Source: Nonomuraea sediminis
GTDB taxonomy: Bacteria; Actinomycetota; Actinomycetes; Streptosporangiales; Streptosporangiaceae
Reading direction: 5' to 3'
Assembly: GCF_018531495.1 (NCBI RefSeq)
Contig: NZ_JAHDTI010000007.1
Coordinates: forward strand, 186,001-250,000
DNA: 64,000 nucleotides
Both the position numbers and the translations under genes were made by a program. Under the pieces are notes generated by a model. That model was not told the origin of the DNA. It was given only the letters and a program-made list of their open reading frames with translations, and searched no databases. This document shows positions 34,167 to 42,304 of the stretch, in pieces; position 1 is the first letter of the stretch, and each line of letters opens with the position of its first letter.

Positions 34167-34200
34167 AGTTATTGTATCGATCGATCGAATCAATTAGGCT
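34167..34200 (+). promoter_or_regulatory. Promoter of the permease operon with second TetR site
   Basis: Positions 34167-34188 match the reverse complement of 30305-30326 over 22 bp, core TATCGATCGATCGA. TTGTAT (34172-34177), 17 bp and TAGGCT (34195-34200) form a promoter whose -35 and spacer are covered by the site. The permease ATG is 56 bp downstream. Confidence 0.75.
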
Positions 34201-34255
34201 GCGGCGCACACGCCGAGAAGCGTGTCGACATCCGCGTCAGCCGGAGGAGGCAGCC

Positions 34256-35662
34256 ATGCCACACCACACCGATCCGATCTCCGCAAGAACGTTGAGGCGG
34301 GCCCTGAGGCCGCGTCACCTGTCGATGATGGCGCTGGGCGGCATCATCGGAGCCGGCCTGTTCGTCGGCTCAGGGGCGGTCATCCACACGGCCGGTGCGC
34401 TGGCGCCGGTCGCCTACGCGATAGGCGGGCTGATCCTGCTGCTCGTCATGCGCATGCTCGCCGAGATGGCCGCCGCGCGGCCATCGGCAGGATCGTTCTC
34501 GGACTACGCCCGGCTCGCCCTGGGCGACGGTGCGGGGTTCATCATCGGATGGACCTACTGGTACTTCTGGGTGGTCGTGGTGGCCTTCGAGGCCATCGCC
34601 GGAGCCAAGATCATCGGAGGCTTCCTCCCGCACGTCCCGCTCTGGGTCATCTCCGCCGTCGTCATGGGGGTGATGAGCGCGCTCAACCTGCTGTCCGTGC
34701 GCGGCTTCGGTGAGGCCGAGTTCTGGTTCGCGGCCGTCAAGGTCGTGGCGATCGTGGTCTTCCTGGCGATCGCGCTCGCCGGGTTGTTCGGCGTCCTGCC
34801 GGGTCAGCGGGTGCACGAGGTGGCCATCGGCGTCGGCTCGCTCACGCCCGCGGGGGCCGCAGGAGTCCTGAGTGCCATCACCGTCGTGGTCTTCTCCTAC
34901 TTCGGCGCGGAGATCGTCACCGTCGCCGCGGCCGAGGCCACCGACCCCGTCACGGCTGTCACCCGGGCGGCCGGCACGGTGGTCTGGCGGGTCGTCATCT
35001 TCTACGTCGGCTCGATCAGCCTGATCGTGTTGCTGGTCCCCTACGGGGCGATCAAGGCGGGCGAGAGCCCGTTCGTCACGCTTCTGGACCGTCTCGGCAT
35101 CCCGGGCGCGGCACTGGCCATGCAGGGGATCGTGCTGACAGCCGTCCTGTCCGTGCTCAACGCCGGCATCTACACCGCGTCCCGCATGCTCTTCGCTCTC
35201 ACCGCACGGGGCGAGGCTCCCCGGGCTCTGGCCAGGACGACGACCAGGGGCACGCCTATCGGCGCGATCCTGCTGAGTACGGTGGCCGGCTGGGTAGCCG
35301 TGGCCGTCGCCTACCTCGCACCCGAAGCCGTCTTCGCTTTCCTGCTCAACGCCGCGGGCAGCGTGGCGTTGGTGATCTACGCCGCGATCGCGGTCTCCCA
35401 GCTGCGGCTGCGCCGGCTCAGCGAACAGGAAGGCGGGGCCATGCCGGTCAGGATGTGGGGCCACCCGTACCTGAGCTGGTTCACCCTCGTGCTGCTGGTG
35501 GCGGTCGCCGTCGGCATGCTGATCCTTCCTGATGCGCGTGAGCAGCTCGGGCTCGGGCTCATCGCGCCCGCCGGAATCACGGTGATCTATCTCGTCCGGC
35601 GGCTGTTCGGGCTCCGGCCCGCGTCCGTCCGGGAGGCCGTCACCAGCGTGGAGGGGAGATGA
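34256..35662 (+). CDS. APC superfamily amino acid permease (GabP/AnsP-like)
   Basis: A 468-residue transporter with twelve predicted membrane helices. The family signature near the N-terminus is RHLSMMALGGIIGAGLFVGSG, followed by TAGALAPVAYAIGG and EMAAARPSAGSFSDYARLAL, as in the amino acid transporter group of GabP and AnsP. It would import an amino acid or a related zwitterion by proton symport. GGAGGAGG lies 5 nt before ATG 34256. Position in a CoA catabolic regulon suggests that the imported compound, or what transamination leaves of it, feeds this pathway. Confidence 0.9.
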   Translation: MPHHTDPISARTLRRALRPRHLSMMALGGIIGAGLFVGSGAVIHTAGALAPVAYAIGGLILLLVMRMLAEMAAARPSAGSFSDYARLALGDGAGFIIGWTYWYFWVVVVAFEAIAGAKIIGGFLPHVPLWVISAVVMGVMSALNLLSVRGFGEAEFWFAAVKVVAIVVFLAIALAGLFGVLPGQRVHEVAIGVGSLTPAGAAGVLSAITVVVFSYFGAEIVTVAAAEATDPVTAVTRAAGTVVWRVVIFYVGSISLIVLLVPYGAIKAGESPFVTLLDRLGIPGAALAMQGIVLTAVLSVLNAGIYTASRMLFALTARGEAPRALARTTTRGTPIGAILLSTVAGWVAVAVAYLAPEAVFAFLLNAAGSVALVIYAAIAVSQLRLRRLSEQEGGAMPVRMWGHPYLSWFTLVLLVAVAVGMLILPDAREQLGLGLIAPAGITVIYLVRRLFGLRPASVREAVTSVEGR

Positions 35663-36477
35663 CCGGTCATCCGCGGCACGTGACCGTCATCGGCGGAGGC
35701 ACCATGGGGTGCGGCATCGCCGGTCTCATGGCCGAGGCCGGCAGCGCGGTCACCCTCGTCGAGGTGGAGCAGGCTGCGGCCGACCGCGCCGCGGAACGCG
35801 TCCGCCGGGAGTGGCCAGAGCACGCCGACGCGGTAGGGACGGCCAGTGACATCCGGCGCATTCCCGCTAGTACGGACCTCGTCGTCGAGGCCGTGGCCGA
35901 GCAGGCCGAGCTGAAGATGGATGTGCTCGCGGCCGCGGCCCAGGCGGCGCCGCACGCGGTTGTCGCCACCAACACCAGCTCCATCGCGATCAGCCGGCTG
36001 GCCAGGGCCGTCAGCGACCCCGGCAGGTTCCTCGGGCTGCACTTCTTCAACCCCGTGGCCAGATCGGCACTGATCGAGATCGTCACCGGCGAGCAGACCG
36101 CGCAGGAGACCGTACGGCTGGCGAAGGGCTGGTGCGAAGCGTGGCAGCGTACGGCAATCGTCGTGCGCGACAGTCCCGGGTTCGCCACCAGCCGTCTCGG
36201 GGTGCTCCTCGGCCTGGAGGCGATCCGCATGGTGGAGGAGGGCGTGGCGGAGCCGCACGACATCGACGCCGCCATGGTCCTGGGCTACCGCCATCCCGTC
36301 GGGCCGCTGCGCCTCACCGACCTGGTCGGGCTCGACGTCAGGCTCGCCATCGCCGAATACCTCAGCGGCGAGCTCGGTGACCGGTTCTCGCCGCCGCGGC
36401 TGCTGCGGGAGATGGTCGGCGACGGCCTGCTCGGCCGCAAGACAGGCCAGGGCTTCTACACCTGGACCCAGCGCTGA
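35659..36477 (+). CDS. 3-Hydroxyacyl-CoA dehydrogenase
   Basis: A 272-residue enzyme of the 3-hydroxybutyryl-CoA dehydrogenase size. The NAD motif is TVIGGGTMGCGIAGLMAEAG, the active-site region is STDLVVEAVAEQAELK, NTSSIAISRLA and the catalytic His in GLHFFNPVARSALIEIV. The C-terminal domain contains DSPGFATSRLGVLLGLEAI and PVGPLRLTDLVGLD. It oxidises an L-3-hydroxyacyl-CoA to the 3-ketoacyl-CoA. It overlaps the permease stop by 4 nt (ATGA) and is followed by crotonase 3 after 18 bp. Confidence 0.92.
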   Translation: MTGHPRHVTVIGGGTMGCGIAGLMAEAGSAVTLVEVEQAAADRAAERVRREWPEHADAVGTASDIRRIPASTDLVVEAVAEQAELKMDVLAAAAQAAPHAVVATNTSSIAISRLARAVSDPGRFLGLHFFNPVARSALIEIVTGEQTAQETVRLAKGWCEAWQRTAIVVRDSPGFATSRLGVLLGLEAIRMVEEGVAEPHDIDAAMVLGYRHPVGPLRLTDLVGLDVRLAIAEYLSGELGDRFSPPRLLREMVGDGLLGRKTGQGFYTWTQR

Positions 36478-36495
36478 CGGACGGAACAGAAACCC

Positions 36496-37260
36496 ATGTG
36501 CAATGAAGTGATCACCCAGTTCGCCGACGGCGTTGCCGTCATCACGATCAACCGGCCCGACGCGCGGAACGCGATCGACCGTGCCGTGGCCGAAGGCATC
36601 GCCGCCGCGATGGACGAGCTCGACAACCGCCAGGACCTCAAAGCCGGGATCATCATCGGCGCCGGCGACGTCTTCTGCGCCGGGATGGACCTCAAGGCGT
36701 TCCTGCGGGATGAGCGCCCGTTCGTGCCGGGCCGCGGGTTCGCGGGGCTGGTCGAGGCACCTCCGCGCAAGCCGCTGATCGCCGCCGTCGAAGGGTACGC
36801 CGTGGCGGGCGGGTTCGAGCTGGTGCTCGCCGGGGACCTGGTGGTGGCCGCCGAGGACGCCAGGTTCGGTCTGCCGGAGGTACGGCGGGGCCTGGTCGCG
36901 GCCGGTGGTGGCCTGTTGCGGCTACCGCGTCGCGTGCCGTACCACGTCGCCATGGAGCTCGCGCTGACCGGCGGGTTCATGACCGCGGAGCGGGCGTACG
37001 CGCTCGGGCTGGTCAACCGGCTCGTCCCTCCGGGAGGAGCGCTGGCCGAGGCGCGGCGGCTCGCCGCCGCGATAGCCGGGAACGGGCCGCTGGCGGTTCA
37101 CGTCACCAAGCAGGTGATCGCCGAGTCGGGGGATTGGCCGGCTGATGTCGCCTTCGAGCGGCAGCGGGAGCTGACCGCGGCGGTCTTCGCCTCCCGTGAC
37201 GCGGTGGAGGGGGCCCGCGCCTTCGCCGAGAAGCGTCCGCCCGTGTGGACGGGGGAGTGA
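36496..37260 (+). CDS. Enoyl-CoA hydratase (crotonase 3)
   Basis: A 254-residue crotonase with the oxyanion motif FCAGMDLKAFLR and both catalytic Glu positions kept in VAGGFELVLAGD and FGLPEVRRGLVA. It should act as a hydratase on a 2-enoyl-CoA. It closes the permease operon and converges on the second TetR gene with 9 bp between stops. It may serve a different chain length or ring substrate from crotonase 2. Confidence 0.9.
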   Translation: MCNEVITQFADGVAVITINRPDARNAIDRAVAEGIAAAMDELDNRQDLKAGIIIGAGDVFCAGMDLKAFLRDERPFVPGRGFAGLVEAPPRKPLIAAVEGYAVAGGFELVLAGDLVVAAEDARFGLPEVRRGLVAAGGGLLRLPRRVPYHVAMELALTGGFMTAERAYALGLVNRLVPPGGALAEARRLAAAIAGNGPLAVHVTKQVIAESGDWPADVAFERQRELTAAVFASRDAVEGARAFAEKRPPVWTGE

Positions 37261-37269
37261 GATACGGCC

Positions 37270-37917
37270 TTACTCGCTCCTCACCTTCCGATAGCGCAGC
37301 TCGAGCCCGTCCAGGAGAGCGTCGAGACCGGCGGCGAACGCGCTCTCGTTGATCTCCTGCTGGCGCTCGGCGAGCAGGTGCGCCTGGTCGAGGTGCGCGT
37401 AGCTGCCCTCGTAGACCGTCGCGTCGTCGGGGAACCCGCCGGCGAAGGAGCCGAGCGCGGAACCGGTGATGAAATACCGCATCAGCGCCCCGATCCGGGT
37501 GGCCTCACGGCGAGGCCACCCGGCGGCGACCAGGCCCCCGAAGACGGCGTCGGCGATGCGCAGCGCGTTCGGGCGCCGGCCGGGCCCCCGGGCGACGACG
37601 GGAACGATGTTGGGATGCGCGGCCAGCGTGGCACGGTAGGAGGCCGCCCACGTGGTCAGGGCCGAGCGCCAGTCGCCGTCGCCGGCCCCCAGTCGGGCGA
37701 ACATCGAGGTGTCCACCTCGCCCAGGACGCAGTCCACGAGCAGGTCGATCAGCTGCTCCTTGGTAGCCACGTGGTTGTAGAGCGACGGCCCGCTCACCGC
37801 GAGCTCGGTGGCCAGGCGCCGCGTGGAGACGGCGTCGAGCCCCTCGGTGTCGAGCAGGACCATGGCCGCCTCCACGATCCGGTCCCTGCTCAGCAATGGT
37901 CGGCGTGGTCGTGCCAC
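37270..37917 (-). CDS. TetR family regulator with TetR_C type C-terminal domain
   Basis: A 215-residue repressor. The HTH is LDAVSTRRLATELAVSGPSL followed by YNHVATKEQLIDLLVD, and the C-terminal domain resembles that of the tetracycline repressor group. It starts at GTG 37915-37917 behind AAGGAGGTGG. It is divergent from the acyl-CoA dehydrogenase; two copies of one operator-like sequence lie in the 89-bp gap, so it probably controls the dehydrogenase-thiolase unit and itself. Confidence 0.92.
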   Translation of the reverse strand: MARPRRPLLSRDRIVEAAMVLLDTEGLDAVSTRRLATELAVSGPSLYNHVATKEQLIDLLVDCVLGEVDTSMFARLGAGDGDWRSALTTWAASYRATLAAHPNIVPVVARGPGRRPNALRIADAVFGGLVAAGWPRREATRIGALMRYFITGSALGSFAGGFPDDATVYEGSYAHLDQAHLLAERQQEINESAFAAGLDALLDGLELRYRKVRSE

Positions 37918-37934
37918 GGGCCACCTCCTTCGCT

Positions 37935-37996
37935 AAAACTTGCACCGCTAGTTTATCTGGACTAGCATCCCGGGCAAAACTTGCACCGCTAGTTTT
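37935..37996. promoter_or_regulatory. Tandem TetR operators before the acyl-CoA dehydrogenase
   Basis: AAAACTTGCACCGCTAGTTT occurs at 37935-37954 and again at 37976-37995, 41 bp apart (about four helical turns). Each copy is an imperfect palindrome (AAACT and AGTTT arms). One lies near each divergent start, which fits simultaneous repression of the TetR gene and the dehydrogenase. Confidence 0.78.
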
Positions 37997-38006
37997 AGGA
38001 GCAGGC

Positions 38007-39158
38007 ATGGACCTGGCCCTGTCAGAGGAGCAGCTCGCGGTACGGCAGCTCGCCGCCGAATTCGTCGACCGTGACATCGCTCCGCACGCCGCGGACTGGG
38101 ACCGCGCGGAAAGCGTCGACCCGACGATCGTCGGCCGGCTCGGCGAGCTCGGGTTCCTCGGCTTGACGATCCCGGAGCAGTACGGCGGATCCGAGGGAGA
38201 CCACCTCGCCTACTGCCTGGTGCTGGAGGAGCTCGGACGCGGCGACTCGGCGGTGCGCGGCATCGTTTCGGTCTCGCTGGGCCTGGTCGCCAAGTCGATC
38301 AACACCTACGGCAGCGAGGAGCAGAAGCTGCGCTGGCTGCCCGGCCTCACCAGCGGCAGCGCGCTGGGATGCTTCGCGCTCACCGAGCCCGGCAGCGGAT
38401 CCGACGCGGCCGCGCTCACCACCCGGGCGCAGCGCGACGGCGACGACTGGCTGATCAGCGGTTCCAAGATGTTCATCACCAACGGCACCTGGGCGGACGT
38501 CGCCCTGGTCTTCGCCCGCACGGGTGGGCCAGGACACCGGGGTATCACGGCATTCCTCGTGCCGACGGACACCCCTGGCCTGGAGCGTCGGGAACTCCAC
38601 GGCAAGCTCGGGCTGCGCGGGCAGGCGACCGCCGAGCTCGTGTTCGACTCCGTGCGGGTCCCAGGGGACGCCCTGCTGGGCGCCGAGGGCAAGGGGTTCT
38701 CCGTCGCCATGGCGGCGCTGGCCAAGGGCCGCATGTCCGTCGCCGCGGGGTGCGTGGGCCTGGCCAGGGCGTGCCTGGAGGCGGCCGTCGCCTATGCCGG
38801 GCAGCGTGAGCAGTTCGGCAAGCCGATCGCCTCGCACCAGCTGGTCCAGGACCTGCTCGCGAACATCGCCGTGGACGTCGACGCCGCTCGGCTGCTGGTG
38901 TGGCGGGTCGCCGACCACATCGACCGCGGCCTGCCGTTCGCCACCGAGTCATCGATGGCGAAGCTGTACGCCAGTGAGGCGGCCGTGCGCGCCGCCGACA
39001 ACGCCATCCAGGTCTTCGGCGGTTACGGCTACATCGACGAGTACCCGGTCGCCAAGTACCTCAGGGACGCCCGCGTCATGACCCTCTACGAGGGCACCAG
39101 CCAGATCCACAAGCTGCTCATCGGCCGAGCCCTGACGGGCGTCGCCGCCTTCACCTGA
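38007..39158 (+). CDS. Acyl-CoA dehydrogenase
   Basis: A 383-residue flavoprotein of standard length. FAD and substrate contacts are in CFALTEPGSGSDAA and MFITNGTWADVALVFA, and the C-terminal domain has QVFGGYGYIDEYPVAKYLRD with the catalytic base region TLYEGTSQIHKLLIGR. It introduces the 2,3 double bond into an acyl-CoA, the first step of beta-oxidation. AGGAG stands before ATG 38007. It is followed after 12 bp by thiolase, so the pair supplies the first and last steps, while crotonases and dehydrogenases of the neighbouring operon supply the middle. Confidence 0.94.
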   Translation: MDLALSEEQLAVRQLAAEFVDRDIAPHAADWDRAESVDPTIVGRLGELGFLGLTIPEQYGGSEGDHLAYCLVLEELGRGDSAVRGIVSVSLGLVAKSINTYGSEEQKLRWLPGLTSGSALGCFALTEPGSGSDAAALTTRAQRDGDDWLISGSKMFITNGTWADVALVFARTGGPGHRGITAFLVPTDTPGLERRELHGKLGLRGQATAELVFDSVRVPGDALLGAEGKGFSVAMAALAKGRMSVAAGCVGLARACLEAAVAYAGQREQFGKPIASHQLVQDLLANIAVDVDAARLLVWRVADHIDRGLPFATESSMAKLYASEAAVRAADNAIQVFGGYGYIDEYPVAKYLRDARVMTLYEGTSQIHKLLIGRALTGVAAFT

Positions 39159-39170
39159 GAGGCACCCATC

Positions 39171-40358
39171 ATGCGTCCCGTCTACTTCGCCGCCGCCCGC
39201 CGTACGCCTATCGGCAAGCTGTGCGGCTCACTTTCGACCGTCCGTCCCGACGACCTGGCCGCCACCACCCTTCGGGGCCTGATCGCGGGCGTGAAGACCC
39301 TCGACCCCGCCCGGATCGACGACGTCTACTGGGGCGCCGCCAATCAGGCGGGCGAGGACAATCGCAACATCGCGCGCATGAGCGTCCTGCTCGCGGGCCT
39401 GCCGCACGACATTCCCGGCGCCACCGTCAACCGGCTGTGCGCCTCGGGAATGGAGGCGGTGACGAGCGCCGCCCGTGCCATCGCCGCGGGCGAGGCGGAC
39501 GTCGTCGTGGCAGGCGGCTCCGAATCCATGAGCCGCGCGCCTTTCGTGCTGGCCCGTCCCGAGGATTCCTTCCCCCGCACGCTGCAGACGCACGACACCC
39601 GGCTCGGCTGGCGGCTCGTCAATCCGCGCATGGCCGACCTGCACGGTGTCCTCGCCATGGGCGAGACCGCGGAAGAGGTCGCCAAGCGCTACCGCATCAC
39701 CCGCGAGCAGCAGGACGCCTTCGCTCTGCGCAGCCACCGGCGGGCCGCCGGCGCCCAGCGCGACGGCGATTTCGACCTCGAACTCCTGCCGGTCGAGCGC
39801 CCCGACGGCGTCACGGTCACGACCGACGAATGCGTCCGCCCCGACACCTCCGCCGAGCGGCTGGCCGCGCTGAAACCCGCCTTCCGCCCCGATGGCACCG
39901 TCACCGCCGGCAACGCGTCCCCGATGAACGACGGCGCGGCGGCGCTGCTGCTGGTGAGCGAGGAGGCTCTGGCGGAGCTGGGGGTCGAGCCGCTCGGCCG
40001 CTACGTCGCCGGGGCGGCGGCAGGCGTGCATCCCGACGTGATGGGCCTCGGTCCCGTCCCTGCCAGCCGTAAGGTGCTCGCGCGTGCCGGCCGGCGGGTC
40101 GGCGACCTCGACACGGCCGAGATCAACGAGGCGTTCGCGGCTCAGGTCCTGGCCTGCGTCCGTGACATCGGCATCGATCCCGATCGGGTCAACCCCGATG
40201 GCGGGGCGATCGCGCTGGGTCATCCGCTGGGCTGCTCGGGCGCGCGCATCCTCACGACCTTGCTCCACCGCATGGCGCGTACGGGCGCGAGGAACGGATT
40301 GGCGACCATGTGCGTGGGCGTGGGGCAGGGCGCGGCCGTCCTCGTCCAGCGCGACTGA
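39171..40358 (+). CDS. Acetyl-CoA C-acyltransferase (thiolase), PcaF-like
   Basis: A 395-residue thiolase. The nucleophilic Cys lies in VNRLCASGMEAVTSA, the His in GGAIALGHPLGCSGARI, and the second Cys in MCVGVGQGAAV, so the active site is complete. The N-terminus (YFAAARRTPIGKLCGSL) and overall length resemble the beta-ketoadipyl-CoA thiolase subgroup (PcaF), but fatty-acid thiolases cannot be excluded. It cleaves 3-ketoacyl-CoA with CoA to acetyl-CoA and a shortened acyl-CoA. It is co-transcribed with the dehydrogenase. Confidence 0.92.
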   Translation: MRPVYFAAARRTPIGKLCGSLSTVRPDDLAATTLRGLIAGVKTLDPARIDDVYWGAANQAGEDNRNIARMSVLLAGLPHDIPGATVNRLCASGMEAVTSAARAIAAGEADVVVAGGSESMSRAPFVLARPEDSFPRTLQTHDTRLGWRLVNPRMADLHGVLAMGETAEEVAKRYRITREQQDAFALRSHRRAAGAQRDGDFDLELLPVERPDGVTVTTDECVRPDTSAERLAALKPAFRPDGTVTAGNASPMNDGAAALLLVSEEALAELGVEPLGRYVAGAAAGVHPDVMGLGPVPASRKVLARAGRRVGDLDTAEINEAFAAQVLACVRDIGIDPDRVNPDGGAIALGHPLGCSGARILTTLLHRMARTGARNGLATMCVGVGQGAAVLVQRD

Positions 40359-40359
40359 C

Positions 40360-40720
40360 ATGACCTCCGAGTCCGGTCTCCCGATCCGCTTCCTGGCCGC
40401 GGCGCTGCGGAGGATCACTCCCCGCCGCGGCGCCCGCATCGCCCTCCTGTGCCCGCACAGGGTTGGTCCTTGCCGCGTACATCACGCCGTCCTCGCCGCG
40501 GGCGCGACGGCTGTACGGGTGGGTCCGCAGTTGACCGCTCACGAGATCATGCGGGTCCTCGTCGACACCAGTGCCGTCCTGCTGCTCTGCCACAGCGACC
40601 TCGTGACCGAGGGAGCCGAGGCGGCGCGGCTGGCCGGGATCAGGATGTTCACCACGGGCCCGCCGACCCGCGCGCCGGGCTCGGAAGGCCGGCTGGAAGA
40701 CCTGGCGGCCGGGCCGGCTC
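40360..40720 (+). pseudogene. N-terminal fragment of an acyl-CoA ligase gene
   Basis: ATG 40360 overlaps the end of the thiolase region by position and opens about 120 residues that look like the start of an AMP-binding ligase: ARIALLCPHRVGPCRVHHAV, AAGATAVRVGPQLTAHEIM and DTSAVLLLCHSDLVTEGAE, then RLEDLAAGPA. The frame then enters the antisense of the DoxX gene, and no ATP-binding motif follows. It is a ligase cut off after roughly a quarter of its length, probably by the rearrangement that brought in the DoxX gene. Confidence 0.68.
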
Positions 40721-41213
40721 AGGCCGCGTTCGCGGGTTTCGATGCCGTACGGGTCGCGCTGGTGCGGGCGCGGATGCGGTCGATGAGCACGGTCGTGGTG
40801 GCGGCGAGGAAGATCAGTTGCATCAGGGTGCGTTCGGGGAGCTGGTCCCACCAGGGCAGATCCTGACCTGACAGGGCCAGGTGCACGTTGGCGGGGTACA
40901 AGGCGACCAGCAGCAGGGTCAGTCCACCGGCGGCCCACCCGGCGGTGGCCGGCAGGAGCAAGCCTACGGCACCGGCCAACTCGGCGACGCCGGTCATGGT
41001 CACCAGGAGCTCGGGTGCGGGCAGCCACGGGGGAACCATGGCGACGAGTTCGGCGCGCATGAAGGCGAAGTGCACGGTCGCGGTCAGCGCGAACATGGCC
41101 GCCAGCCCGCCCCGCAGCGCCACGGGCAGGCGGCGCAGCGAGGGCTTGCGAGCGGCGACGCCCACCGCCAGCGTCAGTGCGGTGACGGCGAGGAGAGTGA
41201 TGAGGGGTTCCAC
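40719..41213 (-). CDS. DoxX family membrane protein
   Basis: A 164-residue protein with four membrane helices: PLITLLAVTALTLAVGVA, GGLAAMFALTATVHFAFM, LLVTMTGVAELAGAVGLLLP and GWAAGGLTLLLVALYPANVHLAL, then a helix near RTLMQLIFLAATTTVLI. The YPANVH and LPWWDQLPERTLMQL patterns are typical of DoxX-like proteins. Their function is poorly known; links to redox stress exist. I start at GTG 41211-41213 with AAGGGA 8 nt upstream. Two operator-like repeats lie 22-80 bp before it, so it is probably tightly controlled, by a regulator not found in the window. Confidence 0.8.
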   Translation of the reverse strand: MEPLITLLAVTALTLAVGVAARKPSLRRLPVALRGGLAAMFALTATVHFAFMRAELVAMVPPWLPAPELLVTMTGVAELAGAVGLLLPATAGWAAGGLTLLLVALYPANVHLALSGQDLPWWDQLPERTLMQLIFLAATTTVLIDRIRARTSATRTASKPANAA

Positions 41214-41234
41214 GAACGCAGTCCCTTCCACCAG

Positions 41235-41292
41235 AAATCTTGTCAACGCCTAGATTAGGCGACCGACGGAAATCTAGTCAATGCCTAGATTT
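41235..41292. promoter_or_regulatory. Twin palindromic operators before the DoxX gene
   Basis: The right copy has perfect arms AAATCTAG (41270-41277) and CTAGATTT (41285-41292) around TCAATGC. The left copy (41235-41257) has AAATCTTG and CTAGATTA around TCAACGC. They lie 35 bp apart. The shared spacer makes them direct repeats too. A MarR- or HxlR-size dimer would fit. Confidence 0.7.
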
Positions 41293-41341
41293 CGGTCGCC
41301 CGACATGCGCCTCTTGAACTCGGCCACCCGCTACCAGCACT

Positions 41342-41540
41342 TCACTCGAGTACGGCCGTGTGTCGCTCTTCGCGCCGGCGTAGCCAGGACACGACGAACA
41401 GCAGCACAGCGCCCGCCAGGTAGTGGGCCGGTCAACAGAATCTCCTGCCACCCCGCGAACTGGACGCTGCCGGTACAGCCGGTGGTGACGATCTCGAACG
41501 CGAACGGCACGCTGAACCCGGCGGATCGGTGCCGCCGCAT
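41342..41540 (-). pseudogene. Frameshifted remnant of a small membrane-protein gene
   Basis: On the minus strand the segment VPFAFEIVTTGCTGSVQFAG followed by WQEILLTGP is read in one frame from an ATG at 41540. About 10 bp later a different frame gives AGAVLLFVVSWLRRREERHT and a stop at 41342-41344, a typical last helix plus charged tail. Joining the two needs one frameshift near 41425. No Shine-Dalgarno site is seen at 41540. I read it as a decayed single-helix membrane protein; the family is unknown. Confidence 0.45.
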
Positions 41541-41557
41541 AAGGCCACCTTGTGGGT

Positions 41558-41563
41558 GATACT
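41558..41563 (+). promoter_or_regulatory. Candidate leaderless -10 before the methyltransferase
   Basis: GATACT ends 6 nt before ATG 41570. The intervening CGGGG is too close to act as a Shine-Dalgarno site. No clear -35 was found. Confidence 0.35.
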
Positions 41564-41569
41564 GCGGGG

Positions 41570-42304
41570 ATGTTTACCGATGCTGATGCGGCCGCCTTGT
41601 ATGACCTGCTCAATCCCTGGGACGCCGCCCGGAACCCCGGCGACGCGTTCTACGACGAGCTGGTGATGGCTGCGGATGCCGTGCTGGATGTGGGGTGCGG
41701 TACCGGCAGCATGTTGCACCGGGCTCGTGAGCTCGGTCACCGTGGGCGGCTCGTCGGGCTGGACCCGGACCTGGCTGCGCTCGATCGGGCCCGGCGACGC
41801 GCGGACATCGAGTGGGTTGCCGGTGTCGCGGCGGACGCGTCCTGGGATCGCGAGTTCGACCTGGCGACCATGGCCAGCAACGCCTTCCAGTGCCTTGTGA
41901 GCGATGCGGAACTGTCCACCTCGCTGGCCGCCATCCGCAGGGCGCTACGTGACGGCGGCCGGTTCGCGTTCGACACGCGCAACCCTCGGGCGCGCGCATG
42001 GGAGGACTGGAATCCGTCGAACGCCAGAGACGTCGTGGACGGTGCCGGCCGTACCCTTCGCGTGTCACACCACGTCGAGTCGGTGGTCGACGATGTGGTG
42101 ACGTTCACCGAAACGACCAGCGGCGCGCAGGACGGCACCGTCCTGCGCGTCGATCGCACGAGTCTGCGATTCCTGGATGCCCCGGCGCTCGCTGCGTTCC
42201 TGAGCGAGGCGGGCTTCGAGATCGAGGCGCAGTACGGGGACTGGCACCACGGGCCTGTCCGCGATGCCGGCCGATCGATCGTCACGATCGCCCGCCGCGC
42301 CTAG
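41570..42304 (+). CDS. Class I SAM-dependent methyltransferase
   Basis: A 244-residue methyltransferase. Motif I is AVLDVGCGTGSMLHRARELG, the acidic residue of motif II is in LVGLDPDLAAL, and later LRDGGRFAFDTRN marks the core sheet. The family is common in actinomycetes and methylates small molecules; the target is unknown. The N-terminal MFTDADAAALYDLLNPWD pattern is typical of a stand-alone type. It is bounded by the DoxX operators on one side and the IF-1 gene on the other, and is not part of an obvious operon. Confidence 0.87.
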   Translation: MFTDADAAALYDLLNPWDAARNPGDAFYDELVMAADAVLDVGCGTGSMLHRARELGHRGRLVGLDPDLAALDRARRRADIEWVAGVAADASWDREFDLATMASNAFQCLVSDAELSTSLAAIRRALRDGGRFAFDTRNPRARAWEDWNPSNARDVVDGAGRTLRVSHHVESVVDDVVTFTETTSGAQDGTVLRVDRTSLRFLDAPALAAFLSEAGFEIEAQYGDWHHGPVRDAGRSIVTIARRA

